Below, piece after piece: positions 9,184 to 19,364 of a stretch of DNA of 64,000 nucleotides. The stretch is from Caulobacter sp. 73W (GTDB lineage Bacteria > Pseudomonadota > Alphaproteobacteria > Caulobacterales > Caulobacteraceae). The stretch spans positions 1,984,001-2,048,000 of the forward strand of contig NZ_CP158375.1 of assembly GCF_041021955.1 (NCBI RefSeq), read 5' to 3'. The notes beneath the pieces were generated by a model. The model searched no databases. It was given only the letters and a program-made list of their open reading frames with translations, and was not told the origin of the DNA. A program made the position numbers and the translations under genes. The first letter of the stretch is position 1, and every line of letters starts with the position of its first letter.

Positions 9184-9440
9184 ATGGGGGACAAGAGGGT
9201 CCACAAGTTCGAGATCGACAAAGACAAGGCCGAGGAGCTCCAAGGTCCGGTGCAAGTACGACAGCGAGACCAGGTTCTCGACCGAAGGCTACGCCGCCAA
9301 GGCCTCGGCCGAGGACACGAGCGACAGCATCGAGAAGAACGGCCGACGCCCCGGTCGAGGACAGCGGCAGCTCACGGGCCGGCGGAAACAAAAAATCACA
9401 CAAGGCTCCGCGCCTTGCGCGCAGGGCCTTGGCGCGATGA
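9184..9440 (+). pseudogene. Decayed YegP/UPF0339 (DUF1508) gene with two frameshifts
   Basis: Three reading frames in succession spell one YegP-type domain. ATG 9184 gives HKFEIDKDKAEEL. From about 9245 the next frame gives CKYDSETRFSTEGYAAKAS and then SIEKNG. From about 9342 the third frame gives ADAPVEDSGS, ending at the stop at 9438-9440. Functional relatives carry these pieces in one frame as a small domain of about 55-60 aa. As read, the gene cannot make the domain. It fills most of the 570-bp gap between the amidohydrolase and the Tim44-like gene; the rest of that gap holds two hairpins. Confidence 0.75.
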
Positions 9441-9532
9441 TGCGCATCGGGCGTGGGCGATGCGGGCATGATGGTCGTGCCACCGGCCGCCGACGTCCCT
9501 ATATAAGCGCTGATGTTCCTAGGGAGTGCGCA

Positions 9533-10555
9533 ATGAAATCTCAGAAATCCAGGCTGATGGCCGTGCTCGGCGTCGCGCTTTGCGTGGGTCTGCTCACCGC
9601 CGAGACCGCCGATGCGGCCCGCCGCGGCGGCAGCTTCGGCAGCCGGGGTTCGCGCACCTACCAGGCGCCGCGGACCACGCAGACGGCCCCGCAACAGGCC
9701 GCGCCGATCCAGCGCTCCATGACCCAACCGGCCCCCGGCCAGCAGGCCGCCCGTCCTGGCGCCGCGGCGAACCAGGCCGGCGCTCAGGCGCAGCAGCAAC
9801 AGCGTCGCGGCGGCTTCCTGGGCGGCATGGGCGGCGGGATCCTCGGCGGCCTGCTCGCCGGCGGTCTGATCGGCGCGATGATGGGCAACGGCTTCGGCGC
9901 GGGTATGGCCGGCATGGGCGCCATGCTGATGCAGATCGCCATTTTCGCGGGCATCGCGTTCCTGGCGTTCAGCCTGTTCAAGATGTTCCGCCGCCGCCAG
10001 CAACCGGCCATGGCCAGCGCTTCGGGCCCGGCCGGCTGGTCGACCAACGCCCGCAGCGGCGACGTCGTCTATCCGGAAGGCTTCGGCCGCGCCCAGCCGC
10101 AGGCGGCTCCCGCCTACACCCCCGCCCCGCAGCCGACCGTCGCCACCCACGAGATCGGCGTCACCGGCCAGGACCGCGAGACCTTCGAGCGCCTGCTGAT
10201 CGAGATCCAGGACGCGTTCGGCCGCGAGGACTACGCCGCCCTGCGCGAGCGCACTACGCCGGAAGTCATGGGCTATCTGGCCGAGGAACTGGGCCAGAAC
10301 GCCACCGACGGCCGCCGCAACGAGATCAGCAACACCAAGCTGCTTGAAGCCGACGTCGCCGAGGCCTGGCACGAGGAAGGCCGTGACTACGCCACCGCCG
10401 CCATGCGCTACGAGTTCGTGGACGTGGTTCGCGACCGCGCCACCGGCGCGGTGCTGGAGGGCGACGCCAGCCAGCCTGTCCAGAAGACCGAGGTCTGGAC
10501 CTTCGTGCGTCAGGCCGGCGCCCAGTGGAAGCTGTCGGCGATCCAAGAAGTCTGA
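9533..10555 (+). CDS. Tim44-like domain protein, exported or membrane-anchored
   Basis: A 340-aa protein. ATG 9533 is preceded by AGGGAG at 6 nt. A signal-like N-terminus (MKSQKSRLMAVLGVALCVG, cut near ADA) leads to a Gln/Pro-rich low-complexity stretch, a Gly-rich zipper (GGGILGGLLAGGLIGAMMG) and a transmembrane helix (AIFAGIAFLAFSLFKMF). The C-terminal 150 residues have the Tim44/MBA1 pattern (ERLLIEIQDAFGREDYAALR, then EVWTFVRQAGAQWKLSAIQ). Bacterial Tim44-like proteins of this layout are common in Proteobacteria but their role is not established. A textbook terminator follows. Confidence 0.85.
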   Translation: MKSQKSRLMAVLGVALCVGLLTAETADAARRGGSFGSRGSRTYQAPRTTQTAPQQAAPIQRSMTQPAPGQQAARPGAAANQAGAQAQQQQRRGGFLGGMGGGILGGLLAGGLIGAMMGNGFGAGMAGMGAMLMQIAIFAGIAFLAFSLFKMFRRRQQPAMASASGPAGWSTNARSGDVVYPEGFGRAQPQAAPAYTPAPQPTVATHEIGVTGQDRETFERLLIEIQDAFGREDYAALRERTTPEVMGYLAEELGQNATDGRRNEISNTKLLEADVAEAWHEEGRDYATAAMRYEFVDVVRDRATGAVLEGDASQPVQKTEVWTFVRQAGAQWKLSAIQEV

Positions 10556-10580
10556 CGCAGCGACCGCGATGACAAACGTA

Positions 10581-10610
10581 AGGCCCCGCAGTCTCCTGCG
10601 GGGCCTTTTT
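10581..10610 (+). terminator. Rho-independent terminator
   Basis: AGGCCCCGCAG pairs perfectly with CTGCGGGGCCT around TCTC, followed by TTTTT. It sits 26 nt after the Tim44-like stop, between convergent genes. Confidence 0.92.
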
Positions 10611-10663
10611 GTCGCGCTTAGTCACGCAAGTCTTCGGCGGTCTGTCTTCGAAATCTGCGTCGA

Positions 10664-11335
10664 TCAGCCGGTGAACGGACGGATTAGAATTTCTACCCGC
10701 CGGTTGCGGGCGCGGCCGTCGGGCGTGGTGTTGTCGGCGACCGGCTGGCGAGAGCTGACGCCCGCCACATAGAGCCGCTCGCGCATGACGCCGTGGCTGA
10801 TCAGATAGGTCGCCACCGATGAAGCGCGACGTTCCGACAAGGGCTGGTTGATCGCGTCGCCGCCGCTGGAGTTGGTGTGGCCGATGACATCGACCATGGA
10901 GCGGTCGTACTGGCTCAGCACGCTAGCCACGTCGTCCAGCACCGGCAGGAAGCGGCTGTCCAGGTTCGACTGGTTGGTGGCGAAGGTCACGTCTGAGGGC
11001 ATGACCAGGATCAGGTTGTCCTTGTCGCGGCGCACGCCGACGCCCGACCCCGAGAGCTGCTGCTCCAGGGCGCGCTGCTGGCGGTCCATGTACTGGCCGA
11101 TGCCGGCCCCGGCCAGGGCGCCGACGCCGGCGCCGATCAGGGCGTTCTTGCGGCCCTGCTCGCCGCTGTTGGTGTTGGTCAGGTAGCCGAGCAGGGCGCC
11201 GCCCAGCGCGCCGGCGATGGCGCCGGTGCCGGTGTTGTTGCGCCGGGGCGTCGAGCTGTACGGATCAGTGGTGGTGCAGGCCGCCGTCAGCATGGCTGCG
11301 GCGCCCAGGCTCAGGGCGATGAGCTTCACGCGCAT
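10664..11335 (-). CDS. OmpA-family outer-membrane lipoprotein with glycine zipper
   Basis: A 223-aa lipoprotein. ATG 11335 has GGAGG upstream, and the signal peptide ends in a lipobox (LTAAC). A Gly-zipper segment follows (GAIAGALGGALLGYL, then GAGVGALAGAGIGQY, about 36-80). A C-terminal OmpA/MotB peptidoglycan-binding domain closes the protein (DVIGHTNSSGGD, then LSERRASSVATYL). YiaD/Pal-like proteins of this type tether the outer membrane to peptidoglycan via diaminopimelate. Its neighbours do not suggest a specific pathway. Confidence 0.9.
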   Translation of the reverse strand: MRVKLIALSLGAAAMLTAACTTTDPYSSTPRRNNTGTGAIAGALGGALLGYLTNTNSGEQGRKNALIGAGVGALAGAGIGQYMDRQQRALEQQLSGSGVGVRRDKDNLILVMPSDVTFATNQSNLDSRFLPVLDDVASVLSQYDRSMVDVIGHTNSSGGDAINQPLSERRASSVATYLISHGVMRERLYVAGVSSRQPVADNTTPDGRARNRRVEILIRPFTG

Positions 11336-11443
11336 GGGGTTTCCTCCGCCTTGGATGTCCAAGATTCCAAAACGCGAGGCTTATGGTGAAGGTTCCTGGC
11401 TGGAAGAAGGCGGCCACCGGAAGGGAGCGGATCCAGAAATGGA

Positions 11444-11473
11444 CAAGGCCCGGACGTTTCCGTCCGGGCCTTG
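11444..11473 (-). terminator. Terminator after tRNA-Ala
   Basis: A 13-bp perfect stem (CAAGGCCCGGACG with CGTCCGGGCCTTG) and TTTC loop lie directly 3' of the tRNA on the minus strand. The run after it is T-poor. Confidence 0.75.
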
Positions 11474-11474
11474 A

Positions 11475-11551
11475 TGGTGGAGCTAAGCGGAGTTCGAACC
11501 GCTGACCTCTTGAATGCCATTCAAGCGCTCTACCAGCTGAGCTATAGCCCC
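11475..11551 (-). tRNA. tRNA-Ala (anticodon GGC)
   Basis: The cloverleaf reads clearly. The acceptor GGGGCTA pairs with TAGCTCC. The D-arm is GCTC/GAGC. The anticodon stem CTTGA/TCAAG surrounds ATGGCAT (anticodon GGC). The T-stem is AGCGG/CCGCT. Discriminator A and an encoded CCA follow. The T-loop reads TTCGAACT, 8 nt instead of 7, so the gene is 77 nt rather than 76. Identity is certain; the extra base is discussed as a finding. Confidence 0.95.
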
Positions 11552-11613
11552 AGAACCTTGCGGTTCTCTCGGCGGGTCTGGTGGTCGTCCCCCCGAGCGA
11601 GGCGCGGAACCTA

Positions 11614-11656
11614 TTCCGGGAGCTTGATGGGATCAAGCCTCCCGGAAAGATTTTTT
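11614..11656 (+). terminator. Strong hairpin with + strand T-tract
   Basis: TTCCGGGAGCTTGAT pairs with ATCAAG-(C)-CTCCCGGAA, a 15-bp stem with one bulged C, then AGATTTTTT. It lies between the tRNA and the stop of the FYDLGKRP gene. Both of those are on the minus strand, so it terminates only + strand transcripts. As a hairpin it may also protect the 3' end of the minus-strand mRNA. Confidence 0.6.
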
Positions 11657-11668
11657 GCGCCTCAATTT

Positions 11669-12145
11669 TTATTGGTCTTCTTCGTCCTCGGAACCGGGGA
11701 TTCCGTCGATGTCGCCATCCTCGAAATCCTCTTCCTCGTCCTCGAGGAACGGCACGTCTTCGCCCTCTTCCTCGGCGAGGTCCTCGTCCTCGGCGAAGTC
11801 GACGCCCAGGTCGTCGCCGCCCGGCGTCGGAGCGCCCGGCTCGACGTCGTCGCCGTCGTCGCTTTCGACGACTTCATCGGCGGCTTCGTCGATTTCCGGA
11901 GTTTGGTCGACCTCGTCCTCGAAGCCGTCCTCGCTCTCGGCCTGCTTGGCCTGATCTTCCTTCTCGTCGTCCGTGTCGTAGTCCGGCGTCACGGCGCGAG
12001 CGCGCACGCGGCGGCTGCGGATCGCTTCTTCCGGATCGAACTGCTCGCCGCACTTGGGGCAGACAGCCGGGCGCTTGCCCAGGTCGTAGAACTTCGATTG
12101 GCAGTTCGGGCAGACTTGTTTTGCGCCGAGTTCGGGATTGGCCAA
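11669..12145 (-). CDS. TIGR02300 (FYDLGKRP) zinc-ribbon protein with acidic tail
   Basis: A 158-aa protein. Two CxxC pairs (C12/C15 in CPNC, C29/C32 in CPKC) flank the diagnostic FYDLGKRP sequence, which defines a family largely confined to Alphaproteobacteria. Residues 60-158 are extremely acidic (for example EDEDLAEEEGEDVPFLEDEE) and probably disordered. The function is unknown; a zinc-binding nucleic-acid or protein contact domain is plausible. It is upstream of tRNA-Ala on the same strand and divergent from aroA. Confidence 0.9.
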   Translation of the reverse strand: MANPELGAKQVCPNCQSKFYDLGKRPAVCPKCGEQFDPEEAIRSRRVRARAVTPDYDTDDEKEDQAKQAESEDGFEDEVDQTPEIDEAADEVVESDDGDDVEPGAPTPGGDDLGVDFAEDEDLAEEEGEDVPFLEDEEEDFEDGDIDGIPGSEDEEDQ

Positions 12146-12269
12146 GGCGGCGATCCTCTAGATAGGGCTTGACGATGAGCGGCGGCTCCCTTGCCACGCG
12201 CGGGGGCCGCTGTCAAAAGCAAACCCCTCTCATATCAATACCTTCACGCAAGCTTTAGGGAACCCCGTT

Positions 12270-13595
12270 TTGGGCACGAACGCCGCTGGACTGAAGAGCG
12301 CTCCCGGATCGGCCCTCAACGGCCGCATCCGCATCCCTGGCGACAAGTCGATTTCCCACCGCTCCATGATCCTGGGAGCGCTGGCCTCCGGGACCACCAC
12401 GGTGGAGGGCCTGCTTGAGGGCGACGACGTCCTGCGCACCGCCGCGGCCATGCAGGCCTTCGGCGCCAAGGTCGAGCGGACCGGCGACAAGGCCTGGCGG
12501 ATCGAAGGCCAGGGCGGCCTGGCCGAGCCGGTCGACGTCATCGACTGCGGCAACGCCGGCACAGGCGTGCGCCTGATCATGGGCGCGGCGGCGGGCTATC
12601 CGATGAGCGCCACCTTTACCGGCGACCAGTCCCTGCGCGGCCGCCCCATGGGCCGGGTGCTCAACCCGCTGGGCGAGATGGGCGCGACCTGGATCGGCCG
12701 CGACAAGGGCCGCCTGCCCCTGACACTGCGCGGCGGTGAGTTGAAGGGCCTGTCCTATCGTCTGCCCATGGCCTCGGCCCAGGTGAAGTCGGCTGTGCTG
12801 CTGGCCGGCCTGAACGCGACGAGCGACGTGGAGGTCATCGAGCCGGAAGCCACCCGCGACCATACTGAGCGCATGCTGCGCGCCTTCGGGGCGACGGTCG
12901 AGGTCGAGGACAGGGATGGCGAGCGCCATATCCGCCTGCCCGCCGGCCAGAAGCTGACCGGAACCCATGTGGACGTGCCGGGCGATCCGTCGTCGGCCGC
13001 CTTCCCCATCGTGGCCGCCCTGATCACCCCCGGCTCATCGGTGACGGTGGAGGGCGTCATGCTCAACACCCTGCGCGCCGGCGTGTTCGACACCCTGATC
13101 GAGATGGGCTCGGACCTGGTCATCGAGAATCGCCGCATGGCCGGCGGGGAAGAGGTCGGCGACCTGACCGCCCGCCATTCCAGCCTCAAGGGCGTGGTCG
13201 TGCCGCCGGAGCGGGCGCCGTCGATGATCGACGAATATCCGATCCTGGCCGTGGCCGCCGCCTTCGCCGAAGGGCCGACCGTCATGCGCGGCATCGGCGA
13301 GATGCGCGTAAAGGAAAGCGACCGCATCGCCCTGACCGCCAACGGGCTGAAGGCCTGCGGCGTGCAGGTGGAGGAGGAGCCGGAGGGCATGATCGTCACC
13401 GGAACCGGCCAGGCGCCGCGCGGCGGCGGCGTGGTCGTCACCCACGGCGATCACCGCATCGCCATGAGCCACCTGGTCCTTGGCCTGGCCGCCCAGTCGG
13501 GCGTGTCGGTGGATGAGCCGGGCATGATCGCCACCTCCTTCCCCGGCTTCGCCGACCTGATGCGCGGCCTGGGCGCCGACATTTCGGAGGCTTAG
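12270..13595 (+). CDS. aroA: 3-phosphoshikimate 1-carboxyvinyltransferase (EPSP synthase)
   Basis: A 441-aa enzyme of the shikimate pathway that joins PEP and shikimate-3-phosphate. The start is TTG 12270 with AGGGA about 8 nt upstream. Visible motifs are [25 protein letters not shown] (G97), [10 protein letters not shown], the catalytic Asp in [10 protein letters not shown], and RVKESDRI. The pattern ([23 protein letters not shown]) matches the class II branch that includes the Agrobacterium CP4 enzyme. The CP4 Ala100 position is Gly here. The next gene, cmk, starts 5 bp after this stop; aroA-cmk-rpsA order is typical of Proteobacteria. Confidence 0.97.
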   Translation: MGTNAAGLKSAPGSALNGRIRIPGDKSISHRSMILGALASGTTTVEGLLEGDDVLRTAAAMQAFGAKVERTGDKAWRIEGQGGLAEPVDVIDCGNAGTGVRLIMGAAAGYPMSATFTGDQSLRGRPMGRVLNPLGEMGATWIGRDKGRLPLTLRGGELKGLSYRLPMASAQVKSAVLLAGLNATSDVEVIEPEATRDHTERMLRAFGATVEVEDRDGERHIRLPAGQKLTGTHVDVPGDPSSAAFPIVAALITPGSSVTVEGVMLNTLRAGVFDTLIEMGSDLVIENRRMAGGEEVGDLTARHSSLKGVVVPPERAPSMIDEYPILAVAAAFAEGPTVMRGIGEMRVKESDRIALTANGLKACGVQVEEEPEGMIVTGTGQAPRGGGVVVTHGDHRIAMSHLVLGLAAQSGVSVDEPGMIATSFPGFADLMRGLGADISEA

Positions 13596-13600
13596 GGGCC

Positions 13601-14242
13601 ATGGGCTTCGTCATCGCCGTCGACGGCCCCGCCGCCTCGGGCAAGGGCACCATCGCCAGCGTCCTGGCCAAGGACCTGGGCCTGCCGTTCCTCGATACCG
13701 GCCTGCTGTACCGGGCCGTGGGCGTGCGCCTGCTGGACCGCGGCGGCGACCTGGACGACGCGGCGGCGGCGGAAGCCTGCGCCCGCGGGCTGGAGCTGTC
13801 GGAACTGGAGCGCCCCGAAGTTCGCACCCGCGCCGCCGGCGAAGCTGCCAGCCGCGTGGCGGTGCATGGCGGCGTCCGCGCCGCCCTCTTCGACCTGCAG
13901 CGCGACTTCGCCGCCCAGGAGCCGGGCGCAGTCCTGGACGGCCGCGACATCGGCACGGTCATCACCCCAGACGCCCAGGCCAAGCTGTTCGTGACCGCCA
14001 CGCCGCAGATCCGCGCCGACCGCCGCTGGCGTCAGCTGACCGGCCAGGGCGAGACGGTGACCTACGACGATATCTTGGCCGACATCCGCAAGCGCGACGA
14101 ACGCGACAGCGGCCGCGACAGCGCTCCCCTAGCCATGGCCGAGGACGCGGTCTTGCTGGACACGTCCGAAAAGACTATAGACGCCGCCATCGATGCGGCC
14201 CGCCGTATCGTCGAGGCGGCGCGCGCCAAGGCCGGCATCTAG
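13601..14242 (+). CDS. cmk: Cytidylate kinase
   Basis: A 213-aa cytoplasmic kinase that phosphorylates CMP/dCMP with ATP. The P-loop is DGPAASGKGT at residues 6-15. LDGRDIGTVI, the nucleotide-binding Arg pair in ADRRWRQL, and the ERDSGRDSAPL lid region are all present. The length is normal for the family. It is 5 bp downstream of aroA and almost certainly co-transcribed with it; rpsA follows after 141 bp that hold no gene. Confidence 0.97.
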   Translation: MGFVIAVDGPAASGKGTIASVLAKDLGLPFLDTGLLYRAVGVRLLDRGGDLDDAAAAEACARGLELSELERPEVRTRAAGEAASRVAVHGGVRAALFDLQRDFAAQEPGAVLDGRDIGTVITPDAQAKLFVTATPQIRADRRWRQLTGQGETVTYDDILADIRKRDERDSGRDSAPLAMAEDAVLLDTSEKTIDAAIDAARRIVEAARAKAGI

Positions 14243-14383
14243 CCGGACGAGGTCAAATCCAACGCGCCGACCACCGACCGCCGCGGGACATCACTCTTCT
14301 CTACAATTCACCCGGACTCCCGAGAACCGCCGGTGTTCGCACCCGTTTTCGGCGTCCCCCAACCCTAAGAGACCAAGATCAGC

Positions 14384-16174
<1,791 letters not shown>

Positions 16175-16281
16175 GCCTTTGTCGCACAAGTACTTGAAGA
16201 CTTACGCCGCCTTGGGCAAAGGTCAGGCCCGCGGGCCGATCAGCGCGTTTTTGTGTTTCGCTTAGCCTGTCGGGGGATGAG

Positions 16282-16572
16282 ATGATCAAGTCGGAGATGA
16301 TCGCCAAACTTGCTGGCGAAAACCCGCACCTGACCCAGAAGGACATCGAGCGCGTCGTCGGCGTGATCCTCGATCAGATGATCGTCGCCCTGGAAAAGGG
16401 CGGCCGCGTCGAGCTGCGCGGTTTCGGCGCCTTCTCCGTGCGTTCGCGCCCCGCCCGCTCGGGCCGAAACCCGCGCACCGGCGAGACCGTCGAGGTCCGC
16501 GCCAAGCACGTGCCGTTCTTCAAGAGCGGCAAAGAACTGCGTGCGCGGCTCAACGCCGACGGCGACGAATAG
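16282..16572 (+). CDS. ihfB: Integration host factor beta subunit
   Basis: A 96-aa DNA-bending protein that forms a heterodimer with IhfA. It shows the HU/IHF fold: [11 protein letters not shown] at the start, the beta-arm sequence [10 protein letters not shown], and the DNA-contacting [17 protein letters not shown] stands just ahead of ATG 16282. Location after rpsA is the usual arrangement in Proteobacteria. The 190-bp gap before it holds the rpsA terminator and presumably its own promoter. Confidence 0.95.
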   Translation: MIKSEMIAKLAGENPHLTQKDIERVVGVILDQMIVALEKGGRVELRGFGAFSVRSRPARSGRNPRTGETVEVRAKHVPFFKSGKELRARLNADGDE

Positions 16573-16752
16573 CCCTGCAGTCTGCGCCCAGCCAGTCTGT
16601 CCGACTGACGACAGCGCTCTTAGCTCTACCGCAAGCCTAGGCTTCGAGCGCGAGCGCCAGCAGCCGATAGTGCTCCACGACCGGCGGCACGAGCTCCGCT
16701 ACCGGGCGCCCCCGAACGGTGATCGTGATGCGCCAAAGAGCAGGACGACGCG

Positions 16753-16827
16753 ATGAAGGGCTTCGACCCAATCCGGAGGGTCGAGGGCGACAACATCACA
16801 GCGATGATCCAAGAAGGTCGTAAGTGA
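16753..16827 (+). pseudogene. Possible antitoxin C-terminal remnant
   Basis: A short frame, ATG 16753 to TGA 16827, encodes 24 aa ending in NITAMIQEGRK. Its stop overlaps the GTG start of the PIN gene (GTGA), the usual coupling of antitoxin and toxin. No intact antitoxin N-terminus can be read in any frame of 16573-16752, so this is probably the tail of a decayed antitoxin. The identification rests on position more than on sequence. Confidence 0.3.
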
Positions 16828-17242
16828 CCTGGGTGCTTGACGCATCGGCCGCCCTCGCCTGGGCGTTCTTAAGGACAGATGCCGCAGAAGCGGATCGTGC
16901 CATCGGCTATCTCGATCGTCTGGCGATCCAAAAGGCTCTCGTTCCCGAGCTAGGGCATCTCGAAGTCACAAACGCGCTCGCGACAGCGTAAAGGCGAGAT
17001 CCAATAACCGCCGCTCGCGCGTATGACTTCCTGGAGCGCCTATCCCATTTGTCCATCCGCACCGAGACGACCAGTTTCGCCAAGCGGCGCCGCCCCTTGC
17101 TTGATCTTGCACGGGAGCATGACATGAGCGTCTACGACGCAACCTATCTTAGCCTGGCGATGAGGACGGGGGCCGCGCTCGCGACTTTCGACAGACGGCT
17201 GGCCGCGGCCGCGGAGGCGGCAGGCGTCGCCCCCGCCTTGAT
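16824..17242 (+). pseudogene. PIN-domain (VapC-like) toxin gene with nonsense codon
   Basis: From GTG 16824 the frame reads WVLDASAALAWAF (first acidic residue Asp), then VPELGHLEVTNALATA, then TAA at 16989-16991 (codon 56). The same frame continues with the second half of a PIN domain, DMSVYDATYLSLAMRTGAA and ATFDRRLAAAAEAAG. The TAA replaces a codon that is usually Glu before RR in relatives. No own stop is found before the frame runs into the convergent TonB-receptor gene. The toxin is inactive as read. Confidence 0.75.
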
Positions 17243-19230
17243 CAACGCTTCAGAACCATCCCCACTCGTACCAACCGGCCGGGGGCGAAGCTCTCCAAAC
17301 CATCGGCGCTCTCGACCGTCTCGACCTTGGCGTCGAACAGGTTGTCGGCCGCCACGAACAGACGGGCGTGACGTCCCAGGTCCGCATCCAATCGCACGTC
17401 CGTGGTCAGGGCCGAGGACAGGCGACGGGTGTTGAGATCGTCCTCCCACCGCGCGCTCTCATAGCGAAGATCCAGTGACGCGGTCAGGACCGTGTTCATC
17501 CGCCATTCGCCGCCGGCCGTGACGGTCCAGCGCGGCGCCTGGGCGGGGCGCTTGCCGGTCAGCTGCGGCGCGGCGGCCGCGCCATTCACCTCGGCGTCCG
17601 TACCGGACAGGGCGGCGCGCAGGCGAAGGTCGTCGCCAAAGTCCTTGGACGCTTCGATCTCCATCCCCGAGGCCTCGATATGGCCGACGTTCTGGCGCTG
17701 GCGCAGCACCCCGCCCGCCGGGACGAACCCGGCCACGGGGAAGGTCCCCGGACCCGCGCCGATGGTGACATTGGCGATGGCGTCCTCCAGCCGGGTGGCG
17801 AAGGCGCTCAGCGACCAGGTCAGGCCCGCCAGATCGCCGCCGACGCCCAGCTCCCCGCCGAACAGGCGCTCAGGCTCCAGGCCGGCGTTGGCCTCGGTGA
17901 TGTCGTTGCCGACCCGGAAGGGGCGATGCAACTCGTTCAGCGTCGCCGGGCGGAAGCCGGAATAAGCGGCGGCGCGCAGATGCAGCCGATCACTGACGGC
18001 GTAGCGCAGGCCGGCCCGGCCGGTGGGCGTCACCCCGTCACGGTCGGCGGGATGTTCGTCCAGTGTCATGGCCCCGGTCTGGATGTCCCGCTCCTGACGC
18101 CTGGCGTCGCTAGAGGACCAACGGTCCAGTCGCACGCCTGCCGTCATCAGCAGCGGCCCGTTTTCCCGCCAGGCCTCGCCGTACAGGCCGGCCACCGAGG
18201 CCTGCCCGCCCGCCAGGCGCGTGCGGGTGAAGGCGCCGCCCATATTGCGGAAACGCTCTCGGCTCTCGCCTTCGAACAGGCGGCCGTCAATGCCGATCTC
18301 CCACCAGGATCCGCGCAGAGCGGCGTTCAGGCCGTAGCCCTGCGCCGGGGTGGCGTACTGGTCGTTGGCGGCGGTCGTGGAGTTGCGGTCGGCGGCGGTG
18401 GCCACCGAACCATTGCGCAGATCGCTCTCCACCGCCCAGGCTTGCAGGCGCCAGCCGGGGCGCCCCTCCTGCGCCTGACGGGCGGCGGTGGCGGCCAGGC
18501 TCTTGCCGGACGCGACGCTATCGGCCCCGACCAGGCCCGCGCCGCGCTTCTCGCGCCAGCCGGCGACCCGGACGCCCACGGCGACATCGCCGATCTGGTC
18601 GCCGAACGCCGCCGACAGGCCCGTGCTTTCCAGTCCGATCGGCACATCCGCCGATCCACGGCGAGGGCCCCGCACCGGCGTCTGGCCGTCGAACCGCTCA
18701 TAGGCGCCGGACACCAGGAGCCGTCGATCGGCTCCTCGCGCCATGACGGCGGCGCGGCCGTAGCCCTGCCCGCCGCCGGACAGCTCCAGCTGCAGATCAT
18801 CCTGCGTTCCGTCGGCGGTCTGCAGGCGCACCACGCCGGTCAGCGCGCCGGCGCCATAGGGGCCGGCCCCAGCGCCCCGCACGATCTGCGCGGCGCCGAG
18901 GGTCGATGGCTGGACCTGGCTCCAGATCACCCATCCGCCGAACGGGTCGTTGAGCGGCGCGCCGTCCAGGGTGACCAGGGCGCGCCCGGCGCCTGACGGC
19001 GCGATGGAGCGCAGCGAAAGACCTTGGGTGGTGGGGTTGGCGATGGCCGAGCCCTGACGTCGGAATAGGGACGCGCCAGGCGCGCTCTTCAAGGCCTCGT
19101 CCACCCGGGGACGGGCGTCGAGCAGTCGAGGATCGACCTGGACCGAAGAGAAAACCGCGGCGGCGGGGGCGTCGGGCAGCCGCGGAGCCGTGACCACGAC
19201 CGCATCAACGGTCGGCGGCGCATCAAACAT
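17242..19230 (-). CDS. TonB-dependent outer-membrane receptor, no signal peptide visible
   Basis: A 662-aa receptor. A TonB-box-like DAVVVTAP (about residues 9-16) and plug domain (ALVTLDGAPLNDPFGG, IVRGAGAGPYGAGALTG) precede a beta-barrel of many amphipathic strands ending in GRLVRVGMVLKR. These proteins bind metal chelates, vitamins or sugars and import them using TonB energy; the substrate is not evident, though barrel and plug look BtuB/siderophore-like. The best start is ATG 19230, preceded by GGGGGA. No hydrophobic signal sequence is encoded upstream in any frame before the divergent mscL. Confidence 0.85.
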   Translation of the reverse strand: MFDAPPTVDAVVVTAPRLPDAPAAAVFSSVQVDPRLLDARPRVDEALKSAPGASLFRRQGSAIANPTTQGLSLRSIAPSGAGRALVTLDGAPLNDPFGGWVIWSQVQPSTLGAAQIVRGAGAGPYGAGALTGVVRLQTADGTQDDLQLELSGGGQGYGRAAVMARGADRRLLVSGAYERFDGQTPVRGPRRGSADVPIGLESTGLSAAFGDQIGDVAVGVRVAGWREKRGAGLVGADSVASGKSLAATAARQAQEGRPGWRLQAWAVESDLRNGSVATAADRNSTTAANDQYATPAQGYGLNAALRGSWWEIGIDGRLFEGESRERFRNMGGAFTRTRLAGGQASVAGLYGEAWRENGPLLMTAGVRLDRWSSSDARRQERDIQTGAMTLDEHPADRDGVTPTGRAGLRYAVSDRLHLRAAAYSGFRPATLNELHRPFRVGNDITEANAGLEPERLFGGELGVGGDLAGLTWSLSAFATRLEDAIANVTIGAGPGTFPVAGFVPAGGVLRQRQNVGHIEASGMEIEASKDFGDDLRLRAALSGTDAEVNGAAAAPQLTGKRPAQAPRWTVTAGGEWRMNTVLTASLDLRYESARWEDDLNTRRLSSALTTDVRLDADLGRHARLFVAADNLFDAKVETVESADGLESFAPGRLVRVGMVLKR

Positions 19231-19364
19231 ACTGGTAATCCCCCACACGAACTGGAACGCGTTTGCCGGAACGTTCTCAACGCCCGACCGGTTCAGCCGA
19301 GCTTGACCCACCCGCCAGAACCCGGCCAGCCTATAAGACGTCGGGCAAGTTTCAGGAGCCGCCA

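Noticed and set aside
14243..14383. Copy of the CCCTAA module before rpsA (CCCTAAGAG at about 14364)
   Set aside because: No GGGGATG dyad stands 18 bp upstream, so it is a chance match to the short element.
19231..19364. Cobalamin or other riboswitch upstream of the TonB receptor
   Set aside because: The 134-bp gap lacks the conserved B12-box core and is too short once the mscL leader is counted.
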